This document shows positions 9,515 through 18,459 of a stretch of DNA of 64,000 bases, piece after piece. Every line of letters starts with the position of its first letter. Positions within the stretch are counted from its first letter, which is position 1. Source of the stretch: an uncultured Lachnospiraceae bacterium (GTDB taxonomy: Bacteria > Bacillota > Clostridia > Lachnospirales > Lachnospiraceae); assembly GCA_900539715.1 (NCBI GenBank), contig UQDA01000007.1:62001-126000 (forward strand), given 5' to 3'. The notes under the pieces were generated by a model, which was not told the DNA's origin, ran no database searches, and saw nothing but the letters and a program-made list of their open reading frames with translations. Position numbers and translations under genes: made by a program.

Positions 9515-10962
9515 CAAAAATAAGAACCCGTTTTGCGCCCAGCCCTACCGGACGCATGCATGTAGGCAATCTGCGTACGGCGCTGTATGCTTTTCTGGTG
9601 GCAAAGCATGAAAATGGAGATTTTATCCTGCGTATTGAGGATACGGATCAGGAGCGTTATGTGGAAGGCGCTGTAGATATTATTTACCGCACCCTTGAAA
9701 AGACAGGCCTTGTTCATGACGAAGGCCCGGATAAGGACGGCGGCGTAGGTCCCTATGTACAGAGCGAACGGCAGGAGAACGGCATTTATCTGGAGTATGC
9801 CAAAAAGCTGATAGAAAAAGGCGAGGCATATTACTGTTTCTGTGACAAGGAGCGTCTTGCAACCTTAAATCGCGTCGTTGCGGGCAAAGAGATAAACGTA
9901 TACGACAAGCACTGCCTGCATCTGTCCAAAGAAGAGGTGGAGGCAAAGCTTGCGGCGGGCGTTCCGTATGTTATCCGTCAGAACAATCCTACAGAAGGCA
10001 CAACCACATTCCATGATGAGATTTATGGTGACATTACGGTAGACAATGCAGAACTTGATGATATGATACTGATCAAGTCTGACGGCTATCCGACCTATAA
10101 CTTTGCAAATGTTGTGGACGATCATCTGATGGGGATTACCCATGTGGTACGTGGTAACGAGTATCTGTCCTCTTCTCCGAAATACAATCGTCTTTACGAT
10201 GCGTTCGGATGGGACGTTCCGGTATATATCCACTGCCCTCTGATCACAGATGAAGAGCATCACAAGCTGTCCAAGCGCTGTGGTCATTCTTCTTATGAAG
10301 ACCTGATAGAGCAGGGATTTCTGACAGAGGCGGTAGTGAATTTTGTCGCGCTGCTCGGCTGGAGCCCGGAGGGAGAAAGCGAGATTTTTTCTCTGGAAGA
10401 GCTGATAAAGGAATTCGACTACAGAAGAATGTCCAAATCCCCCGCGGTATTTGACTATACAAAATTAAAATGGATGAACGGTGAATATATCAAGGCGATG
10501 GATTTTGACCGTTTCTTTGAAATGGCAAAGCCTCATCTTGAAAAAGTTCTCACAAAGGGGCAGGATCTGAAAAAGATTGCGGAAATGGTAAAGACCCGTA
10601 TCGAGGTATTCCCCGATATCGAAGAGATGGTGGATTTCTTCGAGACGCTTCCTGAGTACGACCCGGCGATGTACGTCCACAAAAAGATGAAGACTACAAA
10701 GGAGAGCGCTCTGGAAGTATTAAAGGAGCTTCTTCCCTTGCTGGAAGAGCAGGAGGATTACAGCAATGACGCGCTGTATCAGCTCCTGTTATCCTATGTG
10801 GAGAAAAAAGGCTACAAAAACGGCTATGCGCTCTGGCCGGTACGTACGGCAGTGTCCGGTAAGCAGATGACGCCTGCCGGCGCAACGGAGATTATGGAAA
10901 TCATCGGCAAAGAGGAATCTTTGAGCCGTATCCGCAAAGGTATCGAACTGCTGGAGGCATGA
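9511..10962 (+). CDS. gltX: Glutamyl-tRNA synthetase
   Basis: Class I aminoacyl-tRNA synthetase of 483 residues that charges tRNA-Glu, or possibly also tRNA-Gln as in many Firmicutes. The N-terminus TKIRTRFAPSPTG and the HIGH-type MHVGN motif are clear, and the KMSKS-type motif is KLSKR (about residue 248). The frame is open to 9349, but a GTG start at 9511 is chosen: GGAGGA lies about 8 nt upstream and family members start directly at the RTRFAPSPTG block. The ATG at 9496 lacks a ribosome site. The helicase gene begins 1 bp after the stop. Confidence 0.93.
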   Translation: MTKIRTRFAPSPTGRMHVGNLRTALYAFLVAKHENGDFILRIEDTDQERYVEGAVDIIYRTLEKTGLVHDEGPDKDGGVGPYVQSERQENGIYLEYAKKLIEKGEAYYCFCDKERLATLNRVVAGKEINVYDKHCLHLSKEEVEAKLAAGVPYVIRQNNPTEGTTTFHDEIYGDITVDNAELDDMILIKSDGYPTYNFANVVDDHLMGITHVVRGNEYLSSSPKYNRLYDAFGWDVPVYIHCPLITDEEHHKLSKRCGHSSYEDLIEQGFLTEAVVNFVALLGWSPEGESEIFSLEELIKEFDYRRMSKSPAVFDYTKLKWMNGEYIKAMDFDRFFEMAKPHLEKVLTKGQDLKKIAEMVKTRIEVFPDIEEMVDFFETLPEYDPAMYVHKKMKTTKESALEVLKELLPLLEEQEDYSNDALYQLLLSYVEKKGYKNGYALWPVRTAVSGKQMTPAGATEIMEIIGKEESLSRIRKGIELLEA

Positions 10963-10963
10963 T

Positions 10964-12964
10964 TTGCAGGCAAACGAAGAGCAGAAAAAAGCAATAGAAT
11001 GGAATACGGGACCGGCGCTCATACTCGCCGGTCCCGGCTCCGGAAAAACTTTCACGACGGTTGAAAGGGTAAAATATCTGATAGAGGTCCATCACGCGGA
11101 CCCTTCTCACATTCTTGTTATTACATTTACAAAAGCGGCTGCCCGGCAGATGCGGGAGCGCTTTTTGAAAAGGATGGGCGGAAAGCCCTGTCCGGTCAGT
11201 TTCGGCACATTTCACGCCATATTTTTACACATTTTAAAAATTTCCCGCGGTTATCGTTCAGGGAGTATCCTGCGGGAAAAGGAAAAAAGAGAATACCTTC
11301 GCACAGTCCTTTCGGGTATGAAAGGGGATTTTCCGATGGAAAAGGAGTGGGAGGACGGACTCCTTGCACAGATTGGTTATATTAAAAACCTGGGGAAGAT
11401 GCCGGAGGAGTTTTTGGACTGCGGGATAACGAAGGAGCAGTTTGCCCGGATATTTATGGGATTTCAGCAGCTTCTGCGGGAAGCAGGGAGACTGGATTTA
11501 GACGATATCGCAGCGGCAGTCTGCCATTTGTTCCGCACTGACATAGAGGAGCTTGCCCGGTGGCAGAAGCAGTTTCGTTATATTCTGGTGGACGAGTTTC
11601 AGGATGTGAATTCTGCGCAGTATGAGGCGGTGCGTCTGCTGGCGGGAGCATCCCGGAATCTGTTTGTGGTGGGAGATGATGATCAGGCAATATATGGATT
11701 CCGGGGATCTGACCCGTCGGTCATGCGGCGGTTCACGCAGGATTTTCCGGAGGCTGTACGGATTGAGCTGTCCATCAATTATCGGAGCCAAAAGGGGATT
11801 GTGGAGTGCGCAGGGAGGCTTGTGGAGGCAAATAAAGAACGGTTTCCAAAAAAAATCCGGGCAGCAAATGACGAAGGAGAGAAAACATCTTTGAGTTTAT
11901 ACGGAAAGCGGGGAACAGCCGGAGGAAACGTGTGCGGCCGCATGGCTGCAGTGAAAAAAACAGCGGCTTTGGTTTTAAAGGAGGAGGAAGGTCCGGACGG
12001 AATCTGGAAAAGCCTTGCGGAGGATCAGAGCGTCCGGGCAGGGAGCTTTCCAAATAAAAAGGAGGAGGCAAAGGAGCTGATACGTCTGATCGGGGAGACG
12101 CAGGCGAAAAATAAATCGGATACGATTGCAGCGATCTTTCGGACAAACAGTGATGCTGTGTGGCTGGCAGCAGCACTGGAACAGGCAAAAATCCCGTTTG
12201 TGATGCGGGAGCAGGCAAAAAATCCTTACGATCATCCGGTGTGCAGGGATCTGCTTGCCTATCTGCGCTTTGCAAAGGTCGACCGCAGCAGGGGGCAGTT
12301 TCTGCAGATCATGAACCATCCCGGACGCTATCTGGCACGGCAGCGAATACCTGAAGGACAGGTGGATTTTACAGCGTTAAAGGAAGCATATCGGGATAAG
12401 CCGTATATGCAGGAAATCCTTGCGCGGATGCAGACAGATATTATGAGAATCGGGCGGATGGATTTGTACGCTGCGGTAAATTATGTGCGAAAGGGAATTG
12501 GCTACGATAGCTGGCTTTGCCGGGAAAAAAGCGGGAAAACACTGGAAGAGGCAAAAGCAGCGGCTGACTTTTTGCAGGAGAGCGTGCGGGAATTTCGGAA
12601 TATGGAACAGCTGGAGGAACATCTGGAGGCATATGGGAGGGCGCTGGAGGAAGGCTCCCAAAAGGAAGATGCAGGGCACGGGACAGAAGGCTTGCAGAAA
12701 TGCGAAAAGAGGCCGGTGGAACTGATTACGATGCACGGCTCGAAGGGGCTTGAATATGACGTTGTATTTTTGCCCGGCTGCTGTGAAGGGACGGTCCCTC
12801 ATAAAAAGAGCGCATCAGGCAAAGAACTGGAAGAGGAACGGCGGATGTTTTATGTAGGAATGACGCGGGCGAAAAAGAAACTGTTTCTGACATGGGAAAA
12901 GGGAACGAAAGAATCGCCGGGATTTGCGTCAAGATTTCTGTATGAGTGCGGGTATAAAGACTGA
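10964..12964 (+). CDS. UvrD/PcrA-type superfamily I DNA helicase
   Basis: ATP-dependent 3'-5' DNA helicase, 666 residues. Motifs are in order: Walker A AGPGSGKTF (about 21-29), VDEFQDVNSAQY (motif II), GDDDQAIYGFRGSDP (motif III), INYRS (motif IV), MHGSKGLEYDVVF (motif V) and FYVGMTRAKKKL (motif VI). The start is TTG at 10964 with GGAGG inside the end of gltX at good spacing, so translation is probably coupled to gltX. It is shorter than PcrA (about 720-740 residues), which suggests a paralogue in repair rather than PcrA itself. Confidence 0.88.
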   Translation: MQANEEQKKAIEWNTGPALILAGPGSGKTFTTVERVKYLIEVHHADPSHILVITFTKAAARQMRERFLKRMGGKPCPVSFGTFHAIFLHILKISRGYRSGSILREKEKREYLRTVLSGMKGDFPMEKEWEDGLLAQIGYIKNLGKMPEEFLDCGITKEQFARIFMGFQQLLREAGRLDLDDIAAAVCHLFRTDIEELARWQKQFRYILVDEFQDVNSAQYEAVRLLAGASRNLFVVGDDDQAIYGFRGSDPSVMRRFTQDFPEAVRIELSINYRSQKGIVECAGRLVEANKERFPKKIRAANDEGEKTSLSLYGKRGTAGGNVCGRMAAVKKTAALVLKEEEGPDGIWKSLAEDQSVRAGSFPNKKEEAKELIRLIGETQAKNKSDTIAAIFRTNSDAVWLAAALEQAKIPFVMREQAKNPYDHPVCRDLLAYLRFAKVDRSRGQFLQIMNHPGRYLARQRIPEGQVDFTALKEAYRDKPYMQEILARMQTDIMRIGRMDLYAAVNYVRKGIGYDSWLCREKSGKTLEEAKAAADFLQESVREFRNMEQLEEHLEAYGRALEEGSQKEDAGHGTEGLQKCEKRPVELITMHGSKGLEYDVVFLPGCCEGTVPHKKSASGKELEEERRMFYVGMTRAKKKLFLTWEKGTKESPGFASRFLYECGYKD

Positions 12965-13103
12965 ATTGCTGTGCGACATAAATATGAATGAAATGGGAAG
13001 AGAAGTTTTGGGTAAAAGGACAAGAAGGTGGTTTAAAATATATTCTTTTTAATAGTAAAAAATAGGTAAAAAAATAAAAAAAATATAAAAAAATGCCAAA
13101 AAA

Positions 13104-13151
13104 TTGATTTATATCAATGAAATTGTCGAAATAAGGTGTATAATAGACGGC
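13104..13151 (+). promoter_or_regulatory. FNR/CRP-type box and promoter for the Crp-like gene
   Basis: A perfect palindrome TTGATTTATATCAA (13104-13117) matches the FNR-family consensus TTGAT-N4-ATCAA. A TATAAT -10 lies at 13139-13144, with no good -35 at the correct distance. With a start near 13151 the box centre falls at about -40.5, the class II activator position. The preceding 100 bases are extremely A-rich. The downstream gene encodes a Crp/Fnr-like protein, so autoregulation is a natural inference. Confidence 0.6.
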
Positions 13152-13175
13152 GAAAAGAAGTTGGAAAAGGGTGTT

Positions 13176-13805
13176 ATGAGTAAACGAACTATAATTTATT
13201 ATTTTAGTAAAGAGCACAAAATACAAGATGAAAAAACATTGGGAAGGTTGTCTGATATCGCCTTTATCAAAAAGGTAAATCATCGGGATATTCTGTTAAA
13301 GCAAGGGGAAATTCAGGAATGTTTATTGTTCCAGATCAAGGGAATTATAGGCGGTTACCATGTGGATGAGAAGGGAAAATGCCATATGGAATTATTCAGC
13401 GGCCAATACAAACTGCCGATTTCGGTTACCTGTCGTCCAAAAGATACTTCTTCGCTTACGCTTGAGGCTCTGACAAAGGGGGAAGTGATTGTTGTACCGA
13501 AAGATGCCTTTTGGGAGCTTGCGCTGGAGAGTGAAGAGATGATGAAGCTTAATATCAGCATGCTTTTGAACGCTTTGAATCTTCAGACGGAGCTGAGGAG
13601 AGCGCTGATTCATTATGATATAAAGAAAAGATATGAGTGGTTCCTCAAGGAATATTCGGAAATCAATGGAAAAATAAGCGATCGTTATATCGCGTCATTT
13701 TTGAATATGACACCGGAATCCTTAAGCCGTGTAAAAAAGGAGCTGCAAGGAGAGAAAGAGTCAAATATCAAATCGGGAGAAACAAATGAAAAAGAAACAG
13801 GATAA
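13176..13805 (+). CDS. Crp/Fnr-family transcriptional regulator
   Basis: DNA-binding regulator of 209 residues. The N-terminal part (about 25-125) has the spacing of a cyclic-nucleotide-binding-like beta roll (RDILLKQGEIQECLLFQIKG). The C-terminal helix-turn-helix is ISDRYIASFLNMTPESLSRV (about 168-187). No N-terminal Cys cluster for an Fe-S sensor is visible, so its signal is unknown. The start at 13176 is chosen because AAAAGG precedes it and the transcript start predicted from the -10 box is near 13151; an upstream in-frame ATG lies inside the operator. It overlaps the XRE gene by 20 bp. Confidence 0.75.
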   Translation: MSKRTIIYYFSKEHKIQDEKTLGRLSDIAFIKKVNHRDILLKQGEIQECLLFQIKGIIGGYHVDEKGKCHMELFSGQYKLPISVTCRPKDTSSLTLEALTKGEVIVVPKDAFWELALESEEMMKLNISMLLNALNLQTELRRALIHYDIKKRYEWFLKEYSEINGKISDRYIASFLNMTPESLSRVKKELQGEKESNIKSGETNEKETG

Positions 13806-14172
13806 AGCGGTATACGATAGAATCGCCGTTGGAGAGCGTCTGCGCACCCGAAGGGAAATGCTTGGCTGGTCACGGGCAAAGGTGGCAGAGCAGATTGGGA
13901 TTGTTGATAAATATTATGCCGATATTGAAAGGGGAACCTGCGGCATGAGCATCGAAACGCTGATCGGTCTGTCAAGGCTATATGGTATGAATATGGACGA
14001 TCTGATTTATGGTCAGAAAGAAAGCGGGGACATTTTACAGGAAGAGACCTTACTGAGAGGAATGGAAGGGCTGTCGGAACAGGCTCAGTCATACTGCTTA
14101 AAAATGCTTGGACTCTTTATGGAAGGGATGAAGGAAGCGGAAAATATGTCTATGACAAATAATGAAAAATAA
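13786..14172 (+). CDS. XRE-type helix-turn-helix regulator
   Basis: Small DNA-binding protein of 128 residues. The N-terminal XRE domain (about 12-70) is recognisable: RLRTRREMLGWSRAKVAEQIG, then YYADIERGTCGMSIETLIGL and YGMNMDDLIYG. The C-terminal tail is probably a dimerisation or sensing segment. The frame starts within the 3' end of the Crp-like gene (GGAGAAACAA precedes the ATG) and is followed within 15 bp by the capsule phosphatase gene. Position suggests that both regulators control the polysaccharide locus; this is inference. Confidence 0.8.
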   Translation: MKKKQDKAVYDRIAVGERLRTRREMLGWSRAKVAEQIGIVDKYYADIERGTCGMSIETLIGLSRLYGMNMDDLIYGQKESGDILQEETLLRGMEGLSEQAQSYCLKMLGLFMEGMKEAENMSMTNNEK

Positions 14173-14187
14173 ATGGAGCAAAGTGGA

Positions 14188-14922
14188 ATGAGTTGTTATA
14201 TTGATATTCATTGTCATATTCTTCCGGGAATTGATGATGGAGCGCACAGCCTGGAAGAAAGTATTGCCATGGCAAAAAAGGCTGTGGAGGATGGCGTGAG
14301 AGCGGTGATCGCGACGCCTCATCAGAAGCCGGACAGAAGGTGTGAGGGAAGCGAGAGCGTGCAGAAACGGACAGAGCAGCTTCAAAAGGTGCTGGACGGA
14401 CTTCAGGTTCCCTTAAAATTGTATCCGGGAGGGGAAGTTCTTTACAGTCATGATATGGTCCGCTTTCTGGATGAAAAAAAAGCAGGCGTCCTTGCAAATT
14501 CCCGATATGTGCTGACGGAATTTCTTCCGGATCAGGACTGGGGATATATTTACAACGGACTTTATGACCTGCTCGGAGCAGGATACCGGCCTGTGATTGC
14601 CCATATGGAACGGTATGCCAATGTAGTCTGTGATTTAAACCGTGTGGAGCAGCTTCGGGAATCAGGATGTCTGGTTCAGATAAACGGCGGCAGCCTGACT
14701 GGCTTTGGCGGTAGTCTGATCAAACGGACGGCGAGAAAGCTGATAAGGGAGGAGCTTGCTGATCTTGTAGCAACAGACGCTCACCATGCGAACGGAGGCA
14801 GAAAGTATGCGATGGGCGAATGCGCAGAGTGGCTGAAAAGAAAATGCAGACAGGAATATGCGGAAAAGCTTCTATATCGGAATGCAGAACAAATTTTAAG
14901 GGATGAGGAAATCATCAGATAA
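14188..14922 (+). CDS. cpsB: CpsB-type protein-tyrosine phosphatase (PHP fold)
   Basis: Metal-dependent phosphotyrosine phosphatase, 244 residues, that dephosphorylates the CpsD kinase and so tunes capsule polymerisation. Metal-binding motifs are YIDIHCHILPGIDDGA (N-terminal), ATPHQKP (about 47-53), GGEVLY and the late VATDAHHANG (about 200). A start at 14173 directly abuts the preceding stop without a ribosome site; the ATG at 14188 has GGAG 9 nt upstream and is preferred. It opens a CpsB-CpsC-CpsD trio of the streptococcal type. Confidence 0.87.
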   Translation: MSCYIDIHCHILPGIDDGAHSLEESIAMAKKAVEDGVRAVIATPHQKPDRRCEGSESVQKRTEQLQKVLDGLQVPLKLYPGGEVLYSHDMVRFLDEKKAGVLANSRYVLTEFLPDQDWGYIYNGLYDLLGAGYRPVIAHMERYANVVCDLNRVEQLRESGCLVQINGGSLTGFGGSLIKRTARKLIREELADLVATDAHHANGGRKYAMGECAEWLKRKCRQEYAEKLLYRNAEQILRDEEIIR

Positions 14923-14946
14923 AACAAAAAACAGAGGAGACTACAG

Positions 14947-15684
14947 ATGATGGAAAATCGCAGTCAAATGAAAAATGATGAAATGGAGATCGATCTGGTA
15001 GAGGTCGCACTGGTTCTGATCCGGAAAATACCGCTGATGATCGCGGTGGGACTGTGTACGGCCATACTTGCTTTTTTGTACAGTAAATTTATCGTGACGC
15101 CGACCTATCAGTCAACGACAAAAATATATGTTTTGAATAAACAGGACAACGTAAATCTGACAAGCAGCGACCTTCAGATGGGGCTGCAGCTGACAAAGGA
15201 TTATCCGGAGCTGATCAAAAGCCGCTTTGTACTGGAAGCGGTGATCAATGAACTGAGCCTGCCCTTTACCTATGAAGGATTAAATGGCATGGTAAGCGTT
15301 TCAGCACCGGCGGATACCCGTGTGATATCGATTACGGTGACAGATGCCGATCCGGTCCGGGCGATGGATATCGCGAATGAGGTGAGGGAAACGGCGGCAG
15401 TGCACATTGGAAACGTGATGGAAACAGAGGCGGTCAATGTAGTGGAAACGGCAAATCTGCCTACTTACAAATCCAGCCCGTCAATCGGAAAAAATACGGT
15501 AATGGGCGGTATGGCCGGTGTCCTGATCGTGGCAGCTGTGACGATAATCCTCTATCTGACAAACGATACGGTCAAAACGGCGGAAGATGTGGAGCGCTAT
15601 CTGGGATTGTCAACGCTGGCAGTGATTCCGATGAATGAGGGAAGCGGTAAAAAGCGCAGAAAGAAAAATGGAAGGAAGCGGTAA
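14947..15684 (+). CDS. cpsC: CpsC/Wzz-type chain-length determinant and kinase activator
   Basis: Membrane protein of 245 residues with two transmembrane segments (about 27-48 and 178-200) flanking an extracytoplasmic domain, the layout of Gram-positive CpsC/CapA. It controls polysaccharide chain length and activates the partner kinase through its cytoplasmic tail, here very basic (KKRRKKNGRKR). The start has AGAGGAG upstream. The CpsD start lies 1 bp beyond the stop. Confidence 0.88.
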   Translation: MMENRSQMKNDEMEIDLVEVALVLIRKIPLMIAVGLCTAILAFLYSKFIVTPTYQSTTKIYVLNKQDNVNLTSSDLQMGLQLTKDYPELIKSRFVLEAVINELSLPFTYEGLNGMVSVSAPADTRVISITVTDADPVRAMDIANEVRETAAVHIGNVMETEAVNVVETANLPTYKSSPSIGKNTVMGGMAGVLIVAAVTIILYLTNDTVKTAEDVERYLGLSTLAVIPMNEGSGKKRRKKNGRKR

Positions 15685-15685
15685 A

Positions 15686-16528
15686 ATGCAGAATGTGATC
15701 ATCCGAACAACGGAACAACTGGATTTCAGAGCAAAAGAGGCATATAAAACGTTGCGTACGAACTTAAGCTTTGCGGGAAAAGATATTAAAGTCATTTCGT
15801 TGACAAGCTGCACACCCAGCGAAGGAAAGAGCAGCGTATCTTTTCAGTTATGTATGTCCCTCGCAGAAAGCGGAAAAAAGACAATCCTTGTGGATGCGGA
15901 TATGAGAAAGTCTGTTCTGCGGGGCAGATACAAGGCTAGTCGTGAAAAATATGGACTATCCCATTATCTGAGCGGACAGGCGGAGTTTGACGACGTATGC
16001 TGCCGGACGAATATTGAAAATCTGGATATTATTTTTGCAGGACCGGTGCCGCCCAATCCCAGCGAGCTGCTTACCGGAGAACGCTACGAGACACTGATTG
16101 AGTTATTGCGCTGGAAATACGACTATGTGATCGTGGACACACCTCCGCTGGGCAGCGTGGTAGACGGAGCCGTGGCGTCAGCATACTGCGACGGAGCGGT
16201 GATCGTGATCGAGAGCGGGGCGGTAAGCCATAAGTTTGTAAAGAGCATAAAGGAGCAGTTAGACAGGGTAGGATGCCGGGTGCTGGGCTGTGTGCTTAAT
16301 AAAGTAGACTTAAAAAAGAGCGGTTATTATAAGAAATATTATGGAAATTACAGTAGATATGGTTATTACGGAAATCCGGAAAACGGTGAAGGTGAAATTC
16401 CGCTTTCGCCAGTCCGCAAGGAGCAGACAGAAAAAGCAGAAACGACCGGAGAAGTAAAAAGGTCTGATACGGCAGAAATAGAAGAGGATTGTAAATTGCA
16501 GGAAAAAGCAGCGGAGGAAAATGGATGA
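15686..16528 (+). CDS. cpsD: CpsD-type tyrosine autokinase
   Basis: Bacterial tyrosine kinase of 280 residues regulating capsule assembly. It shows Walker A CTPSEGKSS (about 38-46), Walker A' ILVDADMRKS (about 68-77), Walker B VIVDTPPLG (about 149-157) and a C-terminal Tyr cluster (GYYKKYYGNYSRYGYYG) that would be autophosphorylated. An acidic tail follows. The start at 15686 is preferred to earlier in-frame ATGs inside cpsC because GAAGGA precedes it and homology begins there. It overlaps the next small gene by 4 bp. Confidence 0.88.
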   Translation: MQNVIIRTTEQLDFRAKEAYKTLRTNLSFAGKDIKVISLTSCTPSEGKSSVSFQLCMSLAESGKKTILVDADMRKSVLRGRYKASREKYGLSHYLSGQAEFDDVCCRTNIENLDIIFAGPVPPNPSELLTGERYETLIELLRWKYDYVIVDTPPLGSVVDGAVASAYCDGAVIVIESGAVSHKFVKSIKEQLDRVGCRVLGCVLNKVDLKKSGYYKKYYGNYSRYGYYGNPENGEGEIPLSPVRKEQTEKAETTGEVKRSDTAEIEEDCKLQEKAAEENG

Positions 16529-16872
16529 AGATGAAAGCACTGACAATCGGATTTTTTGCTGTGGATGCAGTGCTGATCGGAATCGGGGCATTCCTGTATA
16601 TGAATCAGGATAAAACAGCTCCGATGATCACACTTCCGGAGAAGGCAATCGTTTATGAGAACGGAATGGCGGAGGAAAAGCTGCTGGAAGGCATAACCGC
16701 ATACGATGCGGAAGACGGAGATGTGACGGACAGTCTTCTGGTAGAAAAGGTATCGGAAGCTGCGGATGGAAGGGTGATCGTGACCTATGCGGCGGTAGAT
16801 TCAGCAAATCATGTAACGCAGAAATCGAGGATTCTGGAAGTAAAGACATCAGGGGAAAGCCGGAAGGAATAG
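16525..16872 (+). CDS. Small membrane-anchored protein with Ig-like domain
   Basis: 115 residues. An N-terminal hydrophobic helix (about 4-24) is followed by one extracytoplasmic domain of about 75 residues. GITAYDAEDGDVTDSL and YAAVDSANHVT match the pattern of the bacterial Ig-like/HYR-like repeats often annotated DUF5011. It is coupled to cpsD by an ATGA overlap. A link to capsule assembly or attachment is suggested only by position. No catalytic motif is seen. Confidence 0.65.
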   Translation: MKMKALTIGFFAVDAVLIGIGAFLYMNQDKTAPMITLPEKAIVYENGMAEEKLLEGITAYDAEDGDVTDSLLVEKVSEAADGRVIVTYAAVDSANHVTQKSRILEVKTSGESRKE

Positions 16873-16943
16873 GCAGGACAGAAGAGACGGACAGGGCATA
16901 AGGAACAGGAAAGATTGATAAAAGATGCAGTGGGGAAGATAGG

Positions 16944-18407
16944 ATGAGAGCAGTAAAGACGGATGAAAAAAGACGGATTCTGATTTATGCACACTACTAT
17001 GTGCCTGATGTGGCATCCACCGGACAGATTTTAAGGGAGCTGGCAGAAGGGTTAAAGGATTTATTTGAAATAACGGTAATCTGCGTCGTGCCCTCTTATG
17101 GCGGAAAGGTAGAACCGGAATATAAGACAAAACTGTTTTACAGGGAAGAAATTAATGGAATCAAGGTATTGCGTATCAGGGTGCCTGAATTTTCAAAGGG
17201 AAATAAGATCAGCCGAATCAAAAATATTGTAGCTTATTTTTTCGGTGCGATGGTGGCAACTTTTAAAGTCGGGAAAATGGATTATGTCTATTCAATTTCA
17301 CAGCCTCCAGTGCTGGGTGGCCTGCTCGGCGTATGGGGAAAGTGGATGAAGCGGGCAAAATATATCTACAACATTCAGGACTTTAACCCGGAACAGACGA
17401 TTGCAGTCGGATATGTGAACAAAAAGCTGATCTTAAATCTGATGATGTTTTTGGACAAGCTATCCTGCCGGTGTGCGGATAAGGTGATCGTGGTCGGAAG
17501 AGATATGGCAGATACGCTGAAGGCGCGTTTTCATTATAAAAATGTTCCCGTACATACCTTTATCAATAACTGGATCGACGAAAAAGAAATTTATCCGCTG
17601 CCGCAGGATCATGAAAAGGTCGCGGAATTTAAGAAAAAATACGGTCTGGAAAATAAGTTTGTGATCATGTATTCCGGAAACATCGGACTTTATTATGATT
17701 TAAAGCACCTGATCAAAGTGATCAAGCGTTTCCGTAAGGGAATGACGATGGACGGAAAAAGAGAAAACGGTGTGAAAACGCCTGACGGCAGGGAAGTAGT
17801 GTTTGCCTTTGTGGGCGGCGGAAGCGTTTTGCAGGATCTGATTGCATATAAAGAAAAGCATCACATTGAAAATGTTGTATTTATCCCGTATCAGGATAAG
17901 GAGGATCTGATCTACAGCCTGAACGCAGGCGACGTACATTGGTGCGTCAATGCAAAAGGGATTAAAGGAGTTTCTGTCCCGAGCAAATGCTACGGCATAA
18001 TGGCGGCAGGCAAGCCAATCATCGGTGTGTTGGAAGAGGGCTCGGAAGCAAGGCTTCTGATTGAAGAAACCGGATGCGGATATTGCTGCGAGCCGGGGGA
18101 TTACAAGCATGTGGAACGCCATATCCACTGGTTTATCAGCCATGCGGGAAGTTCAGAGATGGAGCAGATGGGGAAAAACGGAAGAAAATATCTGGAAGAA
18201 CATCTGACGAAGGACGTTTCTGTAAGGAGATATGGAAAAGAGATTTTGGCACTGGAGGGGGAAAAGAAACGGAAAAAGGCTGCGCGCGGAGAGTGGGACG
18301 GTTGTACGGTTGAAGTGGAGTGCCAAAGGGGGAGAGAAGATAAGTTGAATGTCGGGGGACAGGAGATTTGTGGGGAAGATGTGGGAGAAGAGAAGGCTGC
18401 GGGGTGA
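16944..18407 (+). CDS. Glycosyltransferase family 4 (WbuB-like)
   Basis: Cytoplasmic sugar transferase of 487 residues adding a sugar to the lipid-linked capsule repeat. N-terminal ILIYAHYYVPDVASTGQI and C-terminal nucleotide-sugar site VPSKCYGIMAAGKPIIGVLEEGSEARLLIEE fit GT4 enzymes of the WbuB type. The last 50 or so residues after KEILALEGEKKR are low-complexity and absent from the broken paralogue at 19451-20715, which stops just after the equivalent EEILG; they may be readthrough of former non-coding DNA. GT-B fold is inferred. Confidence 0.82.
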   Translation: MRAVKTDEKRRILIYAHYYVPDVASTGQILRELAEGLKDLFEITVICVVPSYGGKVEPEYKTKLFYREEINGIKVLRIRVPEFSKGNKISRIKNIVAYFFGAMVATFKVGKMDYVYSISQPPVLGGLLGVWGKWMKRAKYIYNIQDFNPEQTIAVGYVNKKLILNLMMFLDKLSCRCADKVIVVGRDMADTLKARFHYKNVPVHTFINNWIDEKEIYPLPQDHEKVAEFKKKYGLENKFVIMYSGNIGLYYDLKHLIKVIKRFRKGMTMDGKRENGVKTPDGREVVFAFVGGGSVLQDLIAYKEKHHIENVVFIPYQDKEDLIYSLNAGDVHWCVNAKGIKGVSVPSKCYGIMAAGKPIIGVLEEGSEARLLIEETGCGYCCEPGDYKHVERHIHWFISHAGSSEMEQMGKNGRKYLEEHLTKDVSVRRYGKEILALEGEKKRKKAARGEWDGCTVEVECQRGREDKLNVGGQEICGEDVGEEKAAG

Positions 18408-18459
18408 GCAGTGAGCGGTTTTGTGGCGATGAGGAGATTGAGAGAAGGAGTGAAGCGGG

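Noticed and set aside
13123..13144. TTGTCG at 13123 as -35 of the Crp-like gene
   Set aside because: Spacer to TATAAT is only 10 bp; an activator-dependent promoter with the FNR-like box fits better.
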